A stretch of 64,000 bases of DNA. Origin: Dryomyza anilis. Lineage: Eukaryota > Arthropoda > Insecta > Diptera > Dryomyzidae. A program made the translations under genes and the position numbers. Numbering within the stretch: the first letter of the stretch is position 1; each line of letters begins with the position of its first letter. The notes under the pieces are model-generated. The model saw only the letters and a list, made by a program, of their open reading frames with translations. It made no database searches and was not told where the DNA came from. The stretch covers positions 4,554,501-4,618,500 of the forward strand of contig OX638130.1 of the NCBI GenBank assembly GCA_951804985.1, written 5' to 3'. Shown piece by piece: positions 47,603 through 58,649 of this stretch.

Positions 47603-47743
47603 CTGTGATTCAATAATGAATCTAAGAAGTATCATTAAAAACCAGGGAACTGGGTCACAGCACAATGGATATAACCCTGTCTGAGTGCAGTGGCTCTATT
47701 TTTTATACCACATTAAAAAAAAAAAAAAAAAGTATAAAATATA

Positions 47744-48192
47744 GCAACCAGATCAGTCCAATTTAATAAATAGGATAAGACAACGGACAACGGCTTCTTG
47801 TTGAATACAAAACGTTGTTTATTCAGTTGTATTAAGTTCATTGTCAATGCTCTTCTAAAAAAGCAGCATCTTCCAATTTATTTTTAATTATTTTTGTTTA
47901 TGTAATTTGATTAGAATGCAAATCAGTTAAATGTATTGGTAACAATCGAAAGAAGTTTAAATGAAATTAGCACAAAACCTTCGTATAAAGAGCAGCGAAT
48001 TTTCAAGGCTTGCAACAGTCGCGCCAACAACGTCCAACGCAAAGAAAAGATCGAAAAAAATTTATAGATAAATTCTAAAAATTTAAAATAAAACAAAAAC
48101 TTAAATTATAAAAATCTATGCGTGTATGAACATAATTTAAAATAAGATTTAAGTATTTTATTTAATATTAATAAAATACAAAAAATATAACT
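47744..48192 (+). promoter_or_regulatory. OBP-A promoter region (duplicated)
   Basis: Aligns with 53113-53637 (shared GCAACCAGATCAGT, GTATTAAGTTCATTGTCAATG, AACAATCGAAAGAAGTTTAA). TATAAA lies at 47984-47989 in CGTATAAAG, about 209 bp before the ATG. The matching TATAAA of OBP-B is at 53438. Initiation near 48010-48020 is inferred. The long leader before the ATG has no exon-intron signal. Confidence 0.6.
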
Positions 48193-50838
48193 ATGAAAAT
48201 TATTGTCGTTTTGCTGCTCTGCATCTTCGACTGCTGTGTCAGCGTAAGTTGTGACTATTAATAGGTATTTTTGAAAGTGCCTTAAGTGCTTAAAAAATAA
48301 CATTAAAAATAAATAAGGATATTAATTTAAAATGGTTTTGAATGGTTTTAAATGCGGTTCAAAGCGCCCGTTCGTCGCTTAAGTCTTGCGTTTTGGGCGT
48401 CAAACCAGCGACGGATGTGCTTTTTTTGCAGTTGTATGAATAAAAACTGTTAAAAGTATTCCTAAAAAAATTATATAGTATAACAGAGTATATATAATGT
48501 AATATCTGCAGGGAATGTTTACCAAGGAACAGGTGTTCACCTGGCCTATCGAATGTGCGACGATAACGGGCGCCACTGAAGGTATGTTGTATATAAAAAT
48601 TTAATTTTTTAAAATTTAATATTATTTATACAATAATAATAAAATTTTTAAATTACAAAATTTTTTCATTAATTTAAATATTTTTTAAATCACTGTTGTA
48701 GACTTAAAACTCAACAAATATATTTTTTAAATTGTAAAAAGTATTTGGTAAAAACTAAATATTTTGTGATTTTTAAACAGATAAAATTTAGTATTGAAAT
48801 TACAAATAATAAAAAATAAATATAATTTGGAACTATAAAATATCTAAAAATATATGTAATAAATCAAAGACTTTATTTTACATAAGAAAATCAAACAATA
48901 TAAAAAATCGAATGTTACAACGTTGTCAAATTCCATCAAATGTTGAATAATGAAATTTGACAACATTGCAAGAAATTAAAGAATATTTACATGTTGCTAA
49001 ATTTCATATTACTTAAAAATGAAATATTACATAAATATTAAAAAAAATAAATAAACAATTTAGGGTCAGCTTTTTAATTAAAGCGTCCTTTTTTTTGATA
49101 ATTTTCACATTGAATAAAATAACAAAATGTTGATTTTATTTTTAATATCGACTTTAAAATTTGTATGAATATGCGTCCATTATTTTTTTTTTTTTTATTA
49201 ATTTTAAACCATTTTCTTTTGCAGATGATATCCGCGCCATACTCCAGCATGAGCTGCCTACCACAAATGCATCGAAATGTGTACGCGCCTGCGTCTTGCA
49301 AAAGTTTGGAACTGTAATAATTTAAATAAAAAAATATATTATATAAAAATTTTAAAAATAAAAAATATTTGAACTACTTGACAGATGAATGACGCCGGCA
49401 TATTGTTGGATAGCGGTTTTGAAACGGTGGCGCGATTATTGGCACAGGGTGACATGAATAAGCTGACAGTCGCCAAGGATGTTTGGAAAAAATGCAAAAA
49501 AAATAAATTGTCCAACAATGTGTAAGTTTTTTTTGGAATTTTTCTATTTTAAATATTGTGACAAATTGATAAACGAAATGTTAAATTTAATCTGAGCTAC
49601 CGATTGTTATTTACATTCGTATTTTTAACATGCTCAAATATGGCTGGATTTCAGTATTTAATATCAAGTTTTACACAGATTTTATTACAGTATAATCGTG
49701 TAATATAAATTAAAATATGACAGAGGAAAAAAATCATAATAATATTGAGACAAATATTAAATATATTTAAAACAAACATTTTTAATTTGTTCAAATTTTA
49801 CTTTATTGCATTGGTTAATATCTTGTATTATGTAGAATATATGGTTCATGGTTCATTTCCCCGAAAGACATTTACTCGAAATGAACATTTCCCAGAAATG
49901 GACACTTCCCCGAATGGACATTTCCCCGAAAGACATTTCCCCGAATGGACTTTTCCCCGAACGGCCATTTCCCCAAATAGACATTTTCCCGAAATGGAAT
50001 CTTCCGCAAAATTGCCACTTCCCCGAAATGGACATTTCCCTGAAATGGACACTTCTCCGAAATAGACATTTCCCCGAAATGGACATTTTCCCGAAATAGA
50101 CACTTCCCCGAAATACATTTCTCCGAAAGACATTTCCTCATTTTGACTTTTCCCCGAACGGCTATTTCCCCGAATAGACATTTTCCCGAAATGGACTATT
50201 CCCCGAAATGGACTCTTCCCCGAAATGGACACTTCCCCGAAATGGACATTTTCGCCGAAATGGACATTTTCGCTGAAATGGTAATTTTTCCGAAATGGAC
50301 ATTTTTCCGAAATGGACACTTCCCCGAAATGGACATTTCTCCAAAATTAACACTCAAATAGAGCTGGAATTGAAATTAAATTTCCCCGAAATGGACACTT
50401 CCCCGAAATAGACATTTCCCCGAAATAAACATTTCCCGAAATGGACATTTCCCCGAAAAGGACATTTCCCCGAAAGTCATTTCTCCAAAATACATTTCTC
50501 CGAAGCCATTTCCCCAAAGCCTTTTCCACGAAGTGGACACTTCTCCGAATGGACATTTCCCCGAAAGACAAGAAAGTGTCCTGCCTTACTATTAAATCGC
50601 ATTTTAAATAAATACAAATATGCCAATTTTAATAATAGTATTTTTATATTTTTATTTCATGTTAGTTTATTTATGTTACTTACTAAATTTAATATTATTT
50701 TATTTTATTACGTTTTATTTTATTAAATTTTAATGATATTTAAAAATATAATTTTTTAAGTGCGAAGCTGCGGGAGTTTTTGCCGTTTATCTTACGATGG
50801 GCGCCGTGGAGGACCACGGTATTCAATGGATCAAATAA
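48193..50838 (+). CDS. Odorant-binding protein A, five exons, degenerate
   Basis: Secreted PBP/GOBP-fold protein that would carry small hydrophobic ligands in sensillar lymph or other fluids. Exons: 48193-48243, 48512-48581, 49225-49313, 49385-49519 and 50761-50838; the product is 140 residues. Exon 1 encodes the signal peptide (MKIIVVLLLCIFDCC). Cysteines C1 (WPIEC), C2 and C3 (KCVRAC), C4 (KKC) and C5 (CEAAG) are present, but C6 is Tyr (AVYL), so one of the three classic disulfides (C4-C6) is lost. The last intron must use a GTGTAAG donor at 49520 to stay in frame; the GTAAGT two bases downstream, used by OBP-B, would frameshift. Its intron 4 holds a 17-bp minisatellite. Similar to OBP-B and to the Obp19d/Obp28a-type family. 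It may be a functional cysteine-deficient OBP or a young pseudogene. Confidence 0.75.
49852..50575. repeat. 17-bp minisatellite in OBP-A intron 4
   Basis: Units of ATTTCCCCGAAATGGAC with variants. It is absent from the paralogous intron of OBP-B, so it arose or inserted after the duplication. The frames on both strands (SGKCPFRGN-type peptides) are artefacts. Confidence 0.92.
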
Positions 50839-51299
50839 ACATTTAGAAGCCATCAGTCGCAAACATTTGCTGCCACTTAAACAAACTATATTTAAAAAAA
50901 TTGATTAATATTCCAAATTGACATAAAATTAAAAGAGTTTTATTAACAGCAACTGTTTATTTAAAATTATAATAAAATATTTTATAAAAAACTATTTTTG
51001 TTTTTCCTTCATTTACAAATAAATGAATTTTATATTAATTTATTTAGCTTTAGTATATTATTTTTACAAAAATTTAATTGTTTATTTAAAATTTATTTAT
51101 TCAACAGAAATTCAATTTTTAGTAGGTAAAAATTTCGTTTTTCAGTAGAAATTAAACTTTTCAGAAAAATTATTTGTTTATTAAAAATTTAAAATTTGTC
51201 AGTAAAAAATAATTCTTTATCTAAAAATTCAATTTATCATTTACAATTAAAATTTCCAATAAAAGTAAACAGAAGCAGTAATTACTTTTACTTACTTTT
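50839..51299. other. 3' flank of OBP-A
   Basis: AT-rich. AATAAA-type poly(A) signals lie near 50970. Around 51110-51260 there are loose matches to the 19-bp minisatellite unit (AAAAATTCAATTT), probably a degenerate remnant. Confidence 0.45.
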
Positions 51300-52460
51300 T
51301 AAAGATTTACCGCAGTTGTTCGAACCACTTGCAACGTAGGACAAGCATTTAAAATATAAATAAATAAAAAAAATAAATAAAAAAACTAAAATTACAATAT
51401 AACTATAAGTAATATCCCCAATTTAAAATAAGCTTGAGTTATTTTTTAAACTATTTAAATAATTTTTTGAACAAAAATTATAATGAAAATTGTTGCCTGC
51501 ATTGCCAGCGTAAGTCATGGCTATTAATGTAAATTACTTAAAGTGCCTTAAGTGAATAATATATAACTTTTAAATGAAATAAGAATACTTCTGTAAAATG
51601 GGTTTAAATATAAAAATAAATGCAGTTAAGGCGCGCGTTCGTCGCCTGAGTCTTTCGTTTTGTGCGTCAAGTCAGCAAAGCATGCGCAGCGCTTGTGATT
51701 GTTATGGTTTTTATATTCATAAAAACTGTTAACAGATTATTTATAAAATGTACTATAAATAAGAAAATAAAAATACATATGTATATTCTGCAATATCTGT
51801 TAGCAAAGAAGAGGCGATTTATATTAATTTATACAATTTTAATAAACTTAAAATATTGTCTTAACATGCTCAAGGTCCAGTCAGTACAAATTGGGTGTTT
51901 TGTACCAACAAATAAAACAACAAACAATTGGCAAAATGCATTGAGTGGCAGATCGTACAGCTGTTTCAGAGGCAGCCAAGACCCTTCATCCGCGATCTTT
52001 CTTTGCAGATTCTACATTTCAAGTCGCTAATGTTTTCCTTTTCCAATGAACACAATAAGAATTATGTTCACTGAAGAAAGAACTAAAAGCAAAGAATGCA
52101 TAAACTCAAGATTTTGCCAAAGTTGTTGTTGCGTGCAGCAATTTGCTATGTGTAGGCTGCAGAGTTTCCACAGAATCAAATACGTAGGCTGCACTTTGTA
52201 TAAAAAATGGTATTTTTATTATTTTTAAAAATATAAAAATACCTTTAGATTTTAATAATCTTTTCTTAATATTTGAATATTTGATAAATAATTTTTTAAT
52301 AATAATTTATACAATTATAATGTAATTTTAAATTACTAAATATTCTGTGACTCCGAAACAATTAAAATTAAATTTTAATGTTACAAATGCTAACATAATA
52401 AATTGACTTTCGAATTATATTTAATTATTAAAATGTATTCATTATTTAAAATTCATTAGT
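51300..52460 (+). pseudogene. Truncated OBP pseudogene between OBP-A and OBP-B
   Basis: 5' leader similarity runs from about 51310 (TTGCAACGTAGGACAAGC, ATTTAAAATAAGCTTGA). ATGAAAATTGTTGCCTGC at 51483, followed by AGCGTAAGT, is a shortened exon 1 with its donor. Intron 1 words (GTTCGTCGCCTGAGTCTTTC) match both paralogues, and exon 2 remains as AGCAAAGAAGAGGCG near 51803. Intron 2-like sequence follows at 52340-52450 (GACTTTCGAATTATATTTAATT). Exons 3 to 5 are absent. A foreign, GC-richer stretch of unknown origin sits at 51880-52210; the two frames over it (51662-52030, 52046-52228) have no OBP features. Confidence 0.75.
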
Positions 52461-53112
52461 TATTTACGTAATAACTCAAAAACTTGAGGCAATCTAAAAA
52501 AAAACTGTGTATGAGGTAGTGTTAAGAATCTTGAAATCCATCAGAAAATTGTACTAAGATCTTGGATAATTAAAAAGTATCCATTTGTTGTCTAGTGTTA
52601 TAAAAGATTTTAAATTTTCCTCAATATTTAGTTCTCAGTTTTTATCAACGTTGTTAAATTTCTTTAACATTGATATATTTCAACAACAAGTTTTTATCAA
52701 CGTTGCCAAATTTCATTGACATTGCTAAATTTCAACAATGTTATAAATTTGTATAAGCTTTGCCAAATTTCGCTATCGTTGTGGAATGTTTTACGTTGTT
52801 GCCAAATTTACTGCATTTCTCCAAATGATTCTCATGTTTATTGAATGTTGCTAAATTTGGCAACGTTGCCAAATTTCTCTAACGTTGTTTAAATTTTTTG
52901 TGATGCAAATTTAATCATTGTTGTCAAATTTATGTTTTAATTGAATTATTAAAAATATATATATTTTTTTTGGCATATAAATGTTGTAGTAACTGCGAAA
53001 CAGTTTCTGTTTTGTTTTGTGTTTAATAAGTTCGATCGTGTATTGTTAAACTACAGGTTTAATGCGCTAATTGTTTAATTGCGTTTTTATTTATTAATTT
53101 TTTAAATATATT
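52461..53112. repeat. Duplicated OBP-B upstream flank
   Basis: Contains GTTGCCAAATTT-type motifs (52640-52880) and the segment 52925-53100 that aligns with 43040-43208. Uninterrupted here, it shows the state before LINE insertion in the other copy. Confidence 0.7.
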
Positions 53113-53637
53113 GCAACCAGATCAGTCAAGTTTAATAAATAGGTTAAGCCGACGGACAACGTCTCCTTGTTGAATACAAAACGCTGTTTGTTCAGTTGTA
53201 TTAAGTTCATTGTCAATGCTGCCAGCTTGTTAGCCACTACTGACAAGAGCAGCATCTTCCAATTTAATTTTAATTATTATTTATTTTTTAAAGGCAATTT
53301 GATTAAATAATTGTGCGACGTCGTTTGCTGCTGATGCGGCAGCAATTAATTAAATGCGTTTACAACAAAATGCAAATCAGTTAAATGCATTGGCAACAAT
53401 CGAAAGAAGTTTAAATGAAATTCACACAAAAATTTCGTATAAATTGCAGTGAATTTTAAAGACCTGCAACAGTCGTGCCAACAAGTTGCAACGCAACACA
53501 AAAGATCGAAAATTTAAAGAAGAAAAAATAAAAAAAAATAATAAAAAAAACTATATTTTAAAAATCTATAAGTGTTATAACCCAATTTAAAATAAACTTG
53601 AATTGTTTCTTTTAAATATTAATATAAAAAAATCACT
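53113..53637 (+). promoter_or_regulatory. OBP-B promoter region
   Basis: TATAAA at 53438-53443 in TTCGTATAAATTGCAGTG, 200 bp before the ATG. The whole region aligns with that of OBP-A, with one extra segment at about 53225-53360 (TTAGCCACTACTGACAAGAG, GTGCGACGTCGTTTGCTGCT) that is missing in A. Initiation downstream of the TATA box is inferred. Confidence 0.6.
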
Positions 53638-56600
53638 ATGAACATTATCGGCGTTTTGCTGCTCTGCATCTTCGCATGCTTTGTCAGCGTAAGTTGTGAC
53701 TAATAATTGGGATTTTTGAAAGTGCCTTAAGTGCTTAATATATAACATTAAAAACAAATAAGGATATTCGATAAAATGGTTTTAAATATAAAAATAAAAG
53801 CAGTTAAAGGCGTGCGTTCGTCGCTTAAGTCTTTTGTTTCTTTCGTCAAACCAGCGATAAAGTGTTTTTTTTTATTGTTATATTAATAAAAACTGATTAA
53901 ATAATTCATAAAAAATGTATATAAAATAACAACAACAAAAATTTGTATATATTGTAATATCTGCAGGGCCAGGAAATCAGCAAAGAAGAGGCGCTCGTCT
54001 GGGCTGGCGAATGTGCAACGGAAACGGGTGCCACTCAAGGTATGTTGTATATAAAATTTTAATAATTTAAATAATTAATGCAATTTTAAAATACTTTTCA
54101 AATTATAAAAACTTTTTTTATCAAATTAAATATTTTTTAAAATATATATAAAACTCAATATACACATTTTTCAAATTGTAAAAAGTAATTGGTGAAATAC
54201 TAAATATTTAGTGATTTCTATATAGATTAAATTAAGTGTTGAAATTACAAATTATAAAATAGTAAATAGACTTTCGAATACTGTTTGAATTATTAAAATG
54301 TATTGATTATTTTTTGAGTTAAAATTTAACAAACATGGAATATTTTTTTAGTTGGATTATTTTTGTAAGTTTGAATAAAACGACAAAAAAATTGCAATAG
54401 AAAAAAGTCATAGAATAAATGATTCATAATGTAGTCAACAATAAAAATTCCAATTGTTTTTAAACATATTTTATATAACATTAAAATTACTTCAAATTTA
54501 TTTAATAAAACAAAGACTACAGTTTAAAATATAAACTTAAATTAAATCAAAAAAAAAAATTGAATATTTTAAAATAGTATATGAAATAAAGCCAGTAATT
54601 AAAAAGTCAAAGAAATTTGGCAACATCGTAGAACAAAAGTCATTTGCACGTACCAAAATAATGTAACAATTGTTTAACGCTCGAGCAATATTTCTTTTTT
54701 TTATCAAAATATTAGCAAATGTTAAAATATATCAGCATTGTAATAACAGACAAATTTGCAAGCTGTGAAAATCTATTTTAATAATGAAATTTGACAACAT
54801 TGCATGGCATAACAACGTTACTGCGTTGCCAAATTTCATCAAAATAATAAAACATTATATCGATTTCAACTTTTATATCTCTTAACATATGTGTTAATTA
54901 TAAAATGGAATATTTTAAATATATTTACAATATATCGTCGGTGATACTGCAAAATCGCCTATCTACATTTTCGAATGAAATGAATTTTACAGAAGAGACA
55001 AAACTATATTAAGTCTCAATTCTGAACTTACTTCATACAAAATTAAGTATGTCATTACATATAATGGCATTTATCTAATTTATCCGATCAATATATCATT
55101 AAAAAACCGATTAAAACACAAAATTAGACGTAATTTTCACATGCAGTTAGGCGGTTTTGCAGTATTGTCGACGATATATTTATAATAACAAAACAAATTA
55201 TGTAATATACTTTAAATAAAGCAATGATAAAACTATAAAATAATAAAATAAAAAAATACAACAAATAAAATAAATAAATATTAAAAAATAAATATAATAA
55301 AAATAAATAAATATATAAAATGTCAAAGAAATTTGATAACATCGTAGAACAAAAGTATTTTTCAGGTCGAAAAAACAAATTTTCGTTCTTGCTAACTTTT
55401 CTAATGTTATTCTATATTAAAAATAACTTTATTATGCTACAATTTTGTTTGTTTTTGTTTAATTTTAATCAAATTTCTTGTACAGAGGATATTGGCGCCA
55501 TGTTCGCGCATCAGCTGCCAACCACTAAGGAATCGAAATGTCTGCGCGCCTGCGTCTTGCAAAAGTTTGGAATTGTAATAATTTAAATAAAAACAAAAAT
55601 AATTTTAGACAAATTTTAAAAATACAAAATATTTAAACTACTTGACAGATGAATGAAGCCGGCATGCTGTTGGATAGCGGCTTTGAAACAGGGGCGCAAT
55701 TCTTGGCACAGGGTGATATGAACAAGCTGTCAATTGCCAAGGAAGTGTTGAAAAAATGCAAAGGAAATAAATTGGCCAACGATATGTAAGTTTTTCGCAT
55801 TTCTCTATTTTAAATATTTATGAAAAATTGATAAACAAAATGTTAAATTTAATATTTGGCAATTTTGTACAAAGCACCGTGTACCATTTTTAAATTGCAC
55901 AACTTTATTTCGATTTCAATAGTAAATATCTTGTATTATGTAGAATATATTACATTATCATCGTAAAATATAAATTAAATTATGTCAATAGAAAAATTCA
56001 TTAAAATTTTAGCAAAAGTGTGATACAATTTTAAAATTTTATACAAAGTGTGCCATTGTCCTAATTTACATTCTCATTTTTAACTTGCTCAGATTTATTT
56101 TGGTTTTAGTAGTAAATATCTTGAAATACATATAATATATTAAGGTTTAAATATGCAATATAAATAAAAATATGCCTATAAGAAAATCATACAAATAATA
56201 GCCAAATGAGATAAGTATTAAACATTAAAACTTTGCACAAAGTGCGCCTAGATTTTGTTTTACGTTATAATTTTTAATTTGCTAAAATTTTCTTCAATTT
56301 CGTTGTTTAATATCTTGTATTATGTCAAATATATTACTGTTTAATCGTAAAATATAAATAAAATATACTCATATAAAAAATAAAACAAAATAATAAAAAA
56401 TTAAGGCAAGTATTTAAAAAGTTTTCAATTACGTACAAACTGTGCCAATGTTCTGCTTTACTTTATCATTTTTAACTTGCTCAAATTTGACTCGATTTTA
56501 GTAGTTTATATCTTTTATTATACATAATTTATCACTGATTCATCAAGTAATATAAATAAAAATATGACAGCGAGAAAAAATTAATTAAAATATTAGTATG

Positions 56601-56985
56601 TTGAGAAAAGTATATTACAAATTTCAAATTTTTAAATGAATTGTTTTAGCATTTAGCTACGTTATTTTTAGACGTAGAAAATAATAATCTTTCGCTTTTT
56701 AAAAATGTGCAACATTATATAGATCCGATATGAGTTGAGTTAAAAATTGAGATATATACAGACGATTTGTTTTTCATTTTAATTTTATTTTACATTTTCA
56801 TTTATTTTACCTACAAAATTTAATACTATTTTTTAATCATTTATTTTATTATGAGTTAGTTTATTGTATTATATTATGAAACTAAGATTTTGAAATATTT
56901 TTTTTATAGGTGCGAAGCTGCTGGAGATTTTGCCGTGTGTGTTAAGATGGGCGCCGAAGATCACGGTATTCAATGGAGCAATTAA
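53638..56985 (+). CDS. Odorant-binding protein B, five exons
   Basis: Classic six-cysteine OBP, 141 residues. Exons: 53638-53688, 53967-54039, 55486-55574, 55649-55785 and 56910-56985, with intron phases 0, 1, 0 and 2. Signal peptide MNIIGVLLLCIFACFVS. C1 is in WAGEC, C2-X3-C3 is KCLRAC, C4 is KKC, and C5-X8-C6 is CEAAGDFAVC; the spacing is that of classic OBPs. ECATETGAT, KCLRAC and MNEAG resemble Drosophila Obp19d/Obp28a-type proteins, but I do not assign a symbol. Intact paralogue of OBP-A from a segmental duplication (ATG offset 5445 bp). Intron 2 (1446 bp) is longer than in A and carries a palindromic insert. Expected to bind a small hydrophobic ligand; the ligand is unknown. Confidence 0.9.
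54929..55181. repeat. Palindromic insert in OBP-B intron 2
   Basis: AATATATCGTCGGTGATACT at 54929 continues into GCAAAATCGCCTATCTACAT and is matched in inverted form by ATGCAGTTAGGCGGTTTTGC, then AGTATTGTCGACGATATATT, at 55141-55180. The arms of about 40 bp enclose some 170 bp. It is absent from OBP-A intron 2, so it looks like a small MITE or foldback insertion. Direct repeats with AACATCGTAGAACAAAAGT flank the area at about 54620 and 55338. Confidence 0.6.
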
Positions 56986-57720
56986 ACATTTGGAAGCCAT
57001 TACTCACACACATTTGCTGCCACTATATTTTGAATAATTGATTAATATTAGAAAATGACATAACATTTAAAGCCTTTTATGCACAGCTACTGTTTATTTA
57101 AAATTAAAATAAAATATTTTACAAAAATTTGTAAAAATTTGTTCTTCTTTTATTTACAAATGTTTTTAAAGACATTTATGAATATTAATCATTTATTTAG
57201 ATTCTGCTATTTATTTTTTTATAAACAATTTATTTTAATCCAATTATTAAACGAAAATTGAATTTTATGGAACACATTAAATTGCTTAATAAAATGTAAA
57301 ATTTAATTAAATATTAAAATTTTCAGTAAACTTTCTGAATTTAATTTAAAAATAAAATTAAATATTAAAATTTTCAGTAAACTTTCTGAATTTAACTTAA
57401 AAATAAAATTAGACAAATCCATAATTGCTCTTGTTTATTTTTTTAACAAATTTATTTCGGATATTCCATAAAAATTCCGAATTTCATTAAAAAATAAATA
57501 AATTAAATTTTTCACTAAAAATTCAAATTTTCACTGTACGTCTGTCTGTTTGTTCCAGCATTACGTTAAACCATTGAACGGATTTTACTGAAATTGGATA
57601 CACTTGGATACTATGGACTCCGGAGGGTGACATAGAATACATATATATGCGGAATTAAACAAAGGGGTGTGGTACCTCCCATACAATCTAAACATTTAAA
57701 ACGATCTCGGCACTAAGTCC
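56986..57720. other. 3' flank of OBP-B with transposon fragments
   Basis: Poly(A) signals lie near 57107. At 57320-57400 a sequence with AAATTAAATATTAAAATTTTC is directly repeated. 57490-57535 has two 19-bp minisatellite-like units. 57535-57715 resembles a Helitron-type fragment (CGTCTGTCTGTTTGTTCC, GGTGTGGTACCTCCCATACA). Confidence 0.5.
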
Positions 57721-57942
57721 ACACCCAGAAAAAATGCATCCAATCTCATTAAAATTGGTCAATAAGACAATTATTGATTTAATAGTATACAAAAAATAAA
57801 TCTTTTCATATAAACTCAGTGGCAATGTCATGGTATTTTCTAGTATTTAATGGTATTTTCCGATTAAAATAATAATTTATCCTATTGACCATTTTTTAAT
57901 AGCAAAAAACTATTATTCATATAGTATTTTTTGCTGAGTGCA
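57721..57942. mobile_element. Short TIR element, family B, third copy (inverted)
   Basis: Starts ACACCCAGAAAAAATGC and ends TATTTTTTGCTGAGTGCA. The interior (AATAGTATACAAAAAATAAA, GGCAATGTCATGGTATTTTC) is the reverse complement of the copies at 29620 and 32529. It also carries the uninterrupted TTTAATAGTATAC site. Confidence 0.8.
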
Positions 57943-58563
57943 GCTACGAACATGAACCAAAAATCAATCTCAAAACAAAAAAAAAAACTCATAAACAAAA
58001 ACAAAATCAAAAGCAAAAACAAAAACAGAACCAACCAATGCAAAAATGGAAAAAACATATCAAAAGAATAGCAAAAACAAAAGCAAAATAAAAACAAATA
58101 AAAATAAAAACAAACAAAAGCAAAATGAAGAGTTTGCCTAAAAATAATGAGTTCAAAAACATAACAAAAAAAACTCCGTTGCGCAGCCCGGGTCGGAAAT
58201 ACAAGTTTTTAAATAAAATTAAAATTTCATCTATTAAATAACTTCTCAATATGACTGACTGATTGAAATTTATATTGCAAATATATGTAAATTAAAGCTT
58301 CTAGAATTTTACATATACTATAAATTTAATAGTATAGATCACTAATGAAGTGTTTAATAACGTAACATTTAATTTGTGTAAATATTTCTAAAAATAAAAA
58401 TAGGCATTGTCGACATTAACTGAGTGAATGACGAGTAGACAGGCGGACAGCACAATTATAGGTTTTTCTCCCACTGATTTGCATATTGATCAACCCAGGC
58501 AATCAACGATATTTTCACATGAACTGTAATTAATAGTAAATCTCATAGATTTTCACAGTTTTC
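57943..58563. other. Upstream flank of OBP-C
   Basis: A low-complexity AAAACAAAAGC-type stretch (57975-58110), then AT-rich DNA. The - strand frames here are Phe-rich artefacts. Confidence 0.4.
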
Positions 58564-58602
58564 TATAAAAGAAGCGCGAGTAACAGCGGCGTCTTCAGTT
58601 TG
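58564..58602 (+). promoter_or_regulatory. OBP-C core promoter
   Basis: TATAAAAG at 58564-58571 is followed 33 bp later by the initiator TCAGTT (A at 58597), the canonical fly spacing. The predicted leader is about 53 bases. Confidence 0.75.
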
Positions 58603-58649
58603 TAAGATTTATTTATTAGCTGAACAAAATTTAAAATAAAGTTAACAAA

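Larger units (their letters stand above)
43209..47731 (+). mobile_element. R1/LOA-like non-LTR retrotransposon (LINE), inactive
   Basis: A 4.5-kb element with a 5' leader (ACCCACGTGGTAGTTACCTT), ORF1 (43420-44802), ORF2 (44840-47602) and a poly(A) run ending at 47731. Multiple breaks make it dead. No clear target-site duplication was found. It sits inside one copy of a duplicated OBP flank, so it inserted into, and postdates, that segment. Clade assignment rests on the style of the endonuclease and RT motifs, and is not certain. Confidence 0.9.

Noticed and set aside
49745..50571. Frames in OBP-A intron 4 and direct repeats that look CRISPR-like at first sight
   Set aside because: There are no unique spacers, the units are contiguous and degenerate, and the genome is eukaryotic. 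It is a minisatellite.
51662..52228. Two frames with several Cys between OBP-A and OBP-B
   Set aside because: They do not follow OBP cysteine spacing and cross the broken pseudogene; no splice signals.
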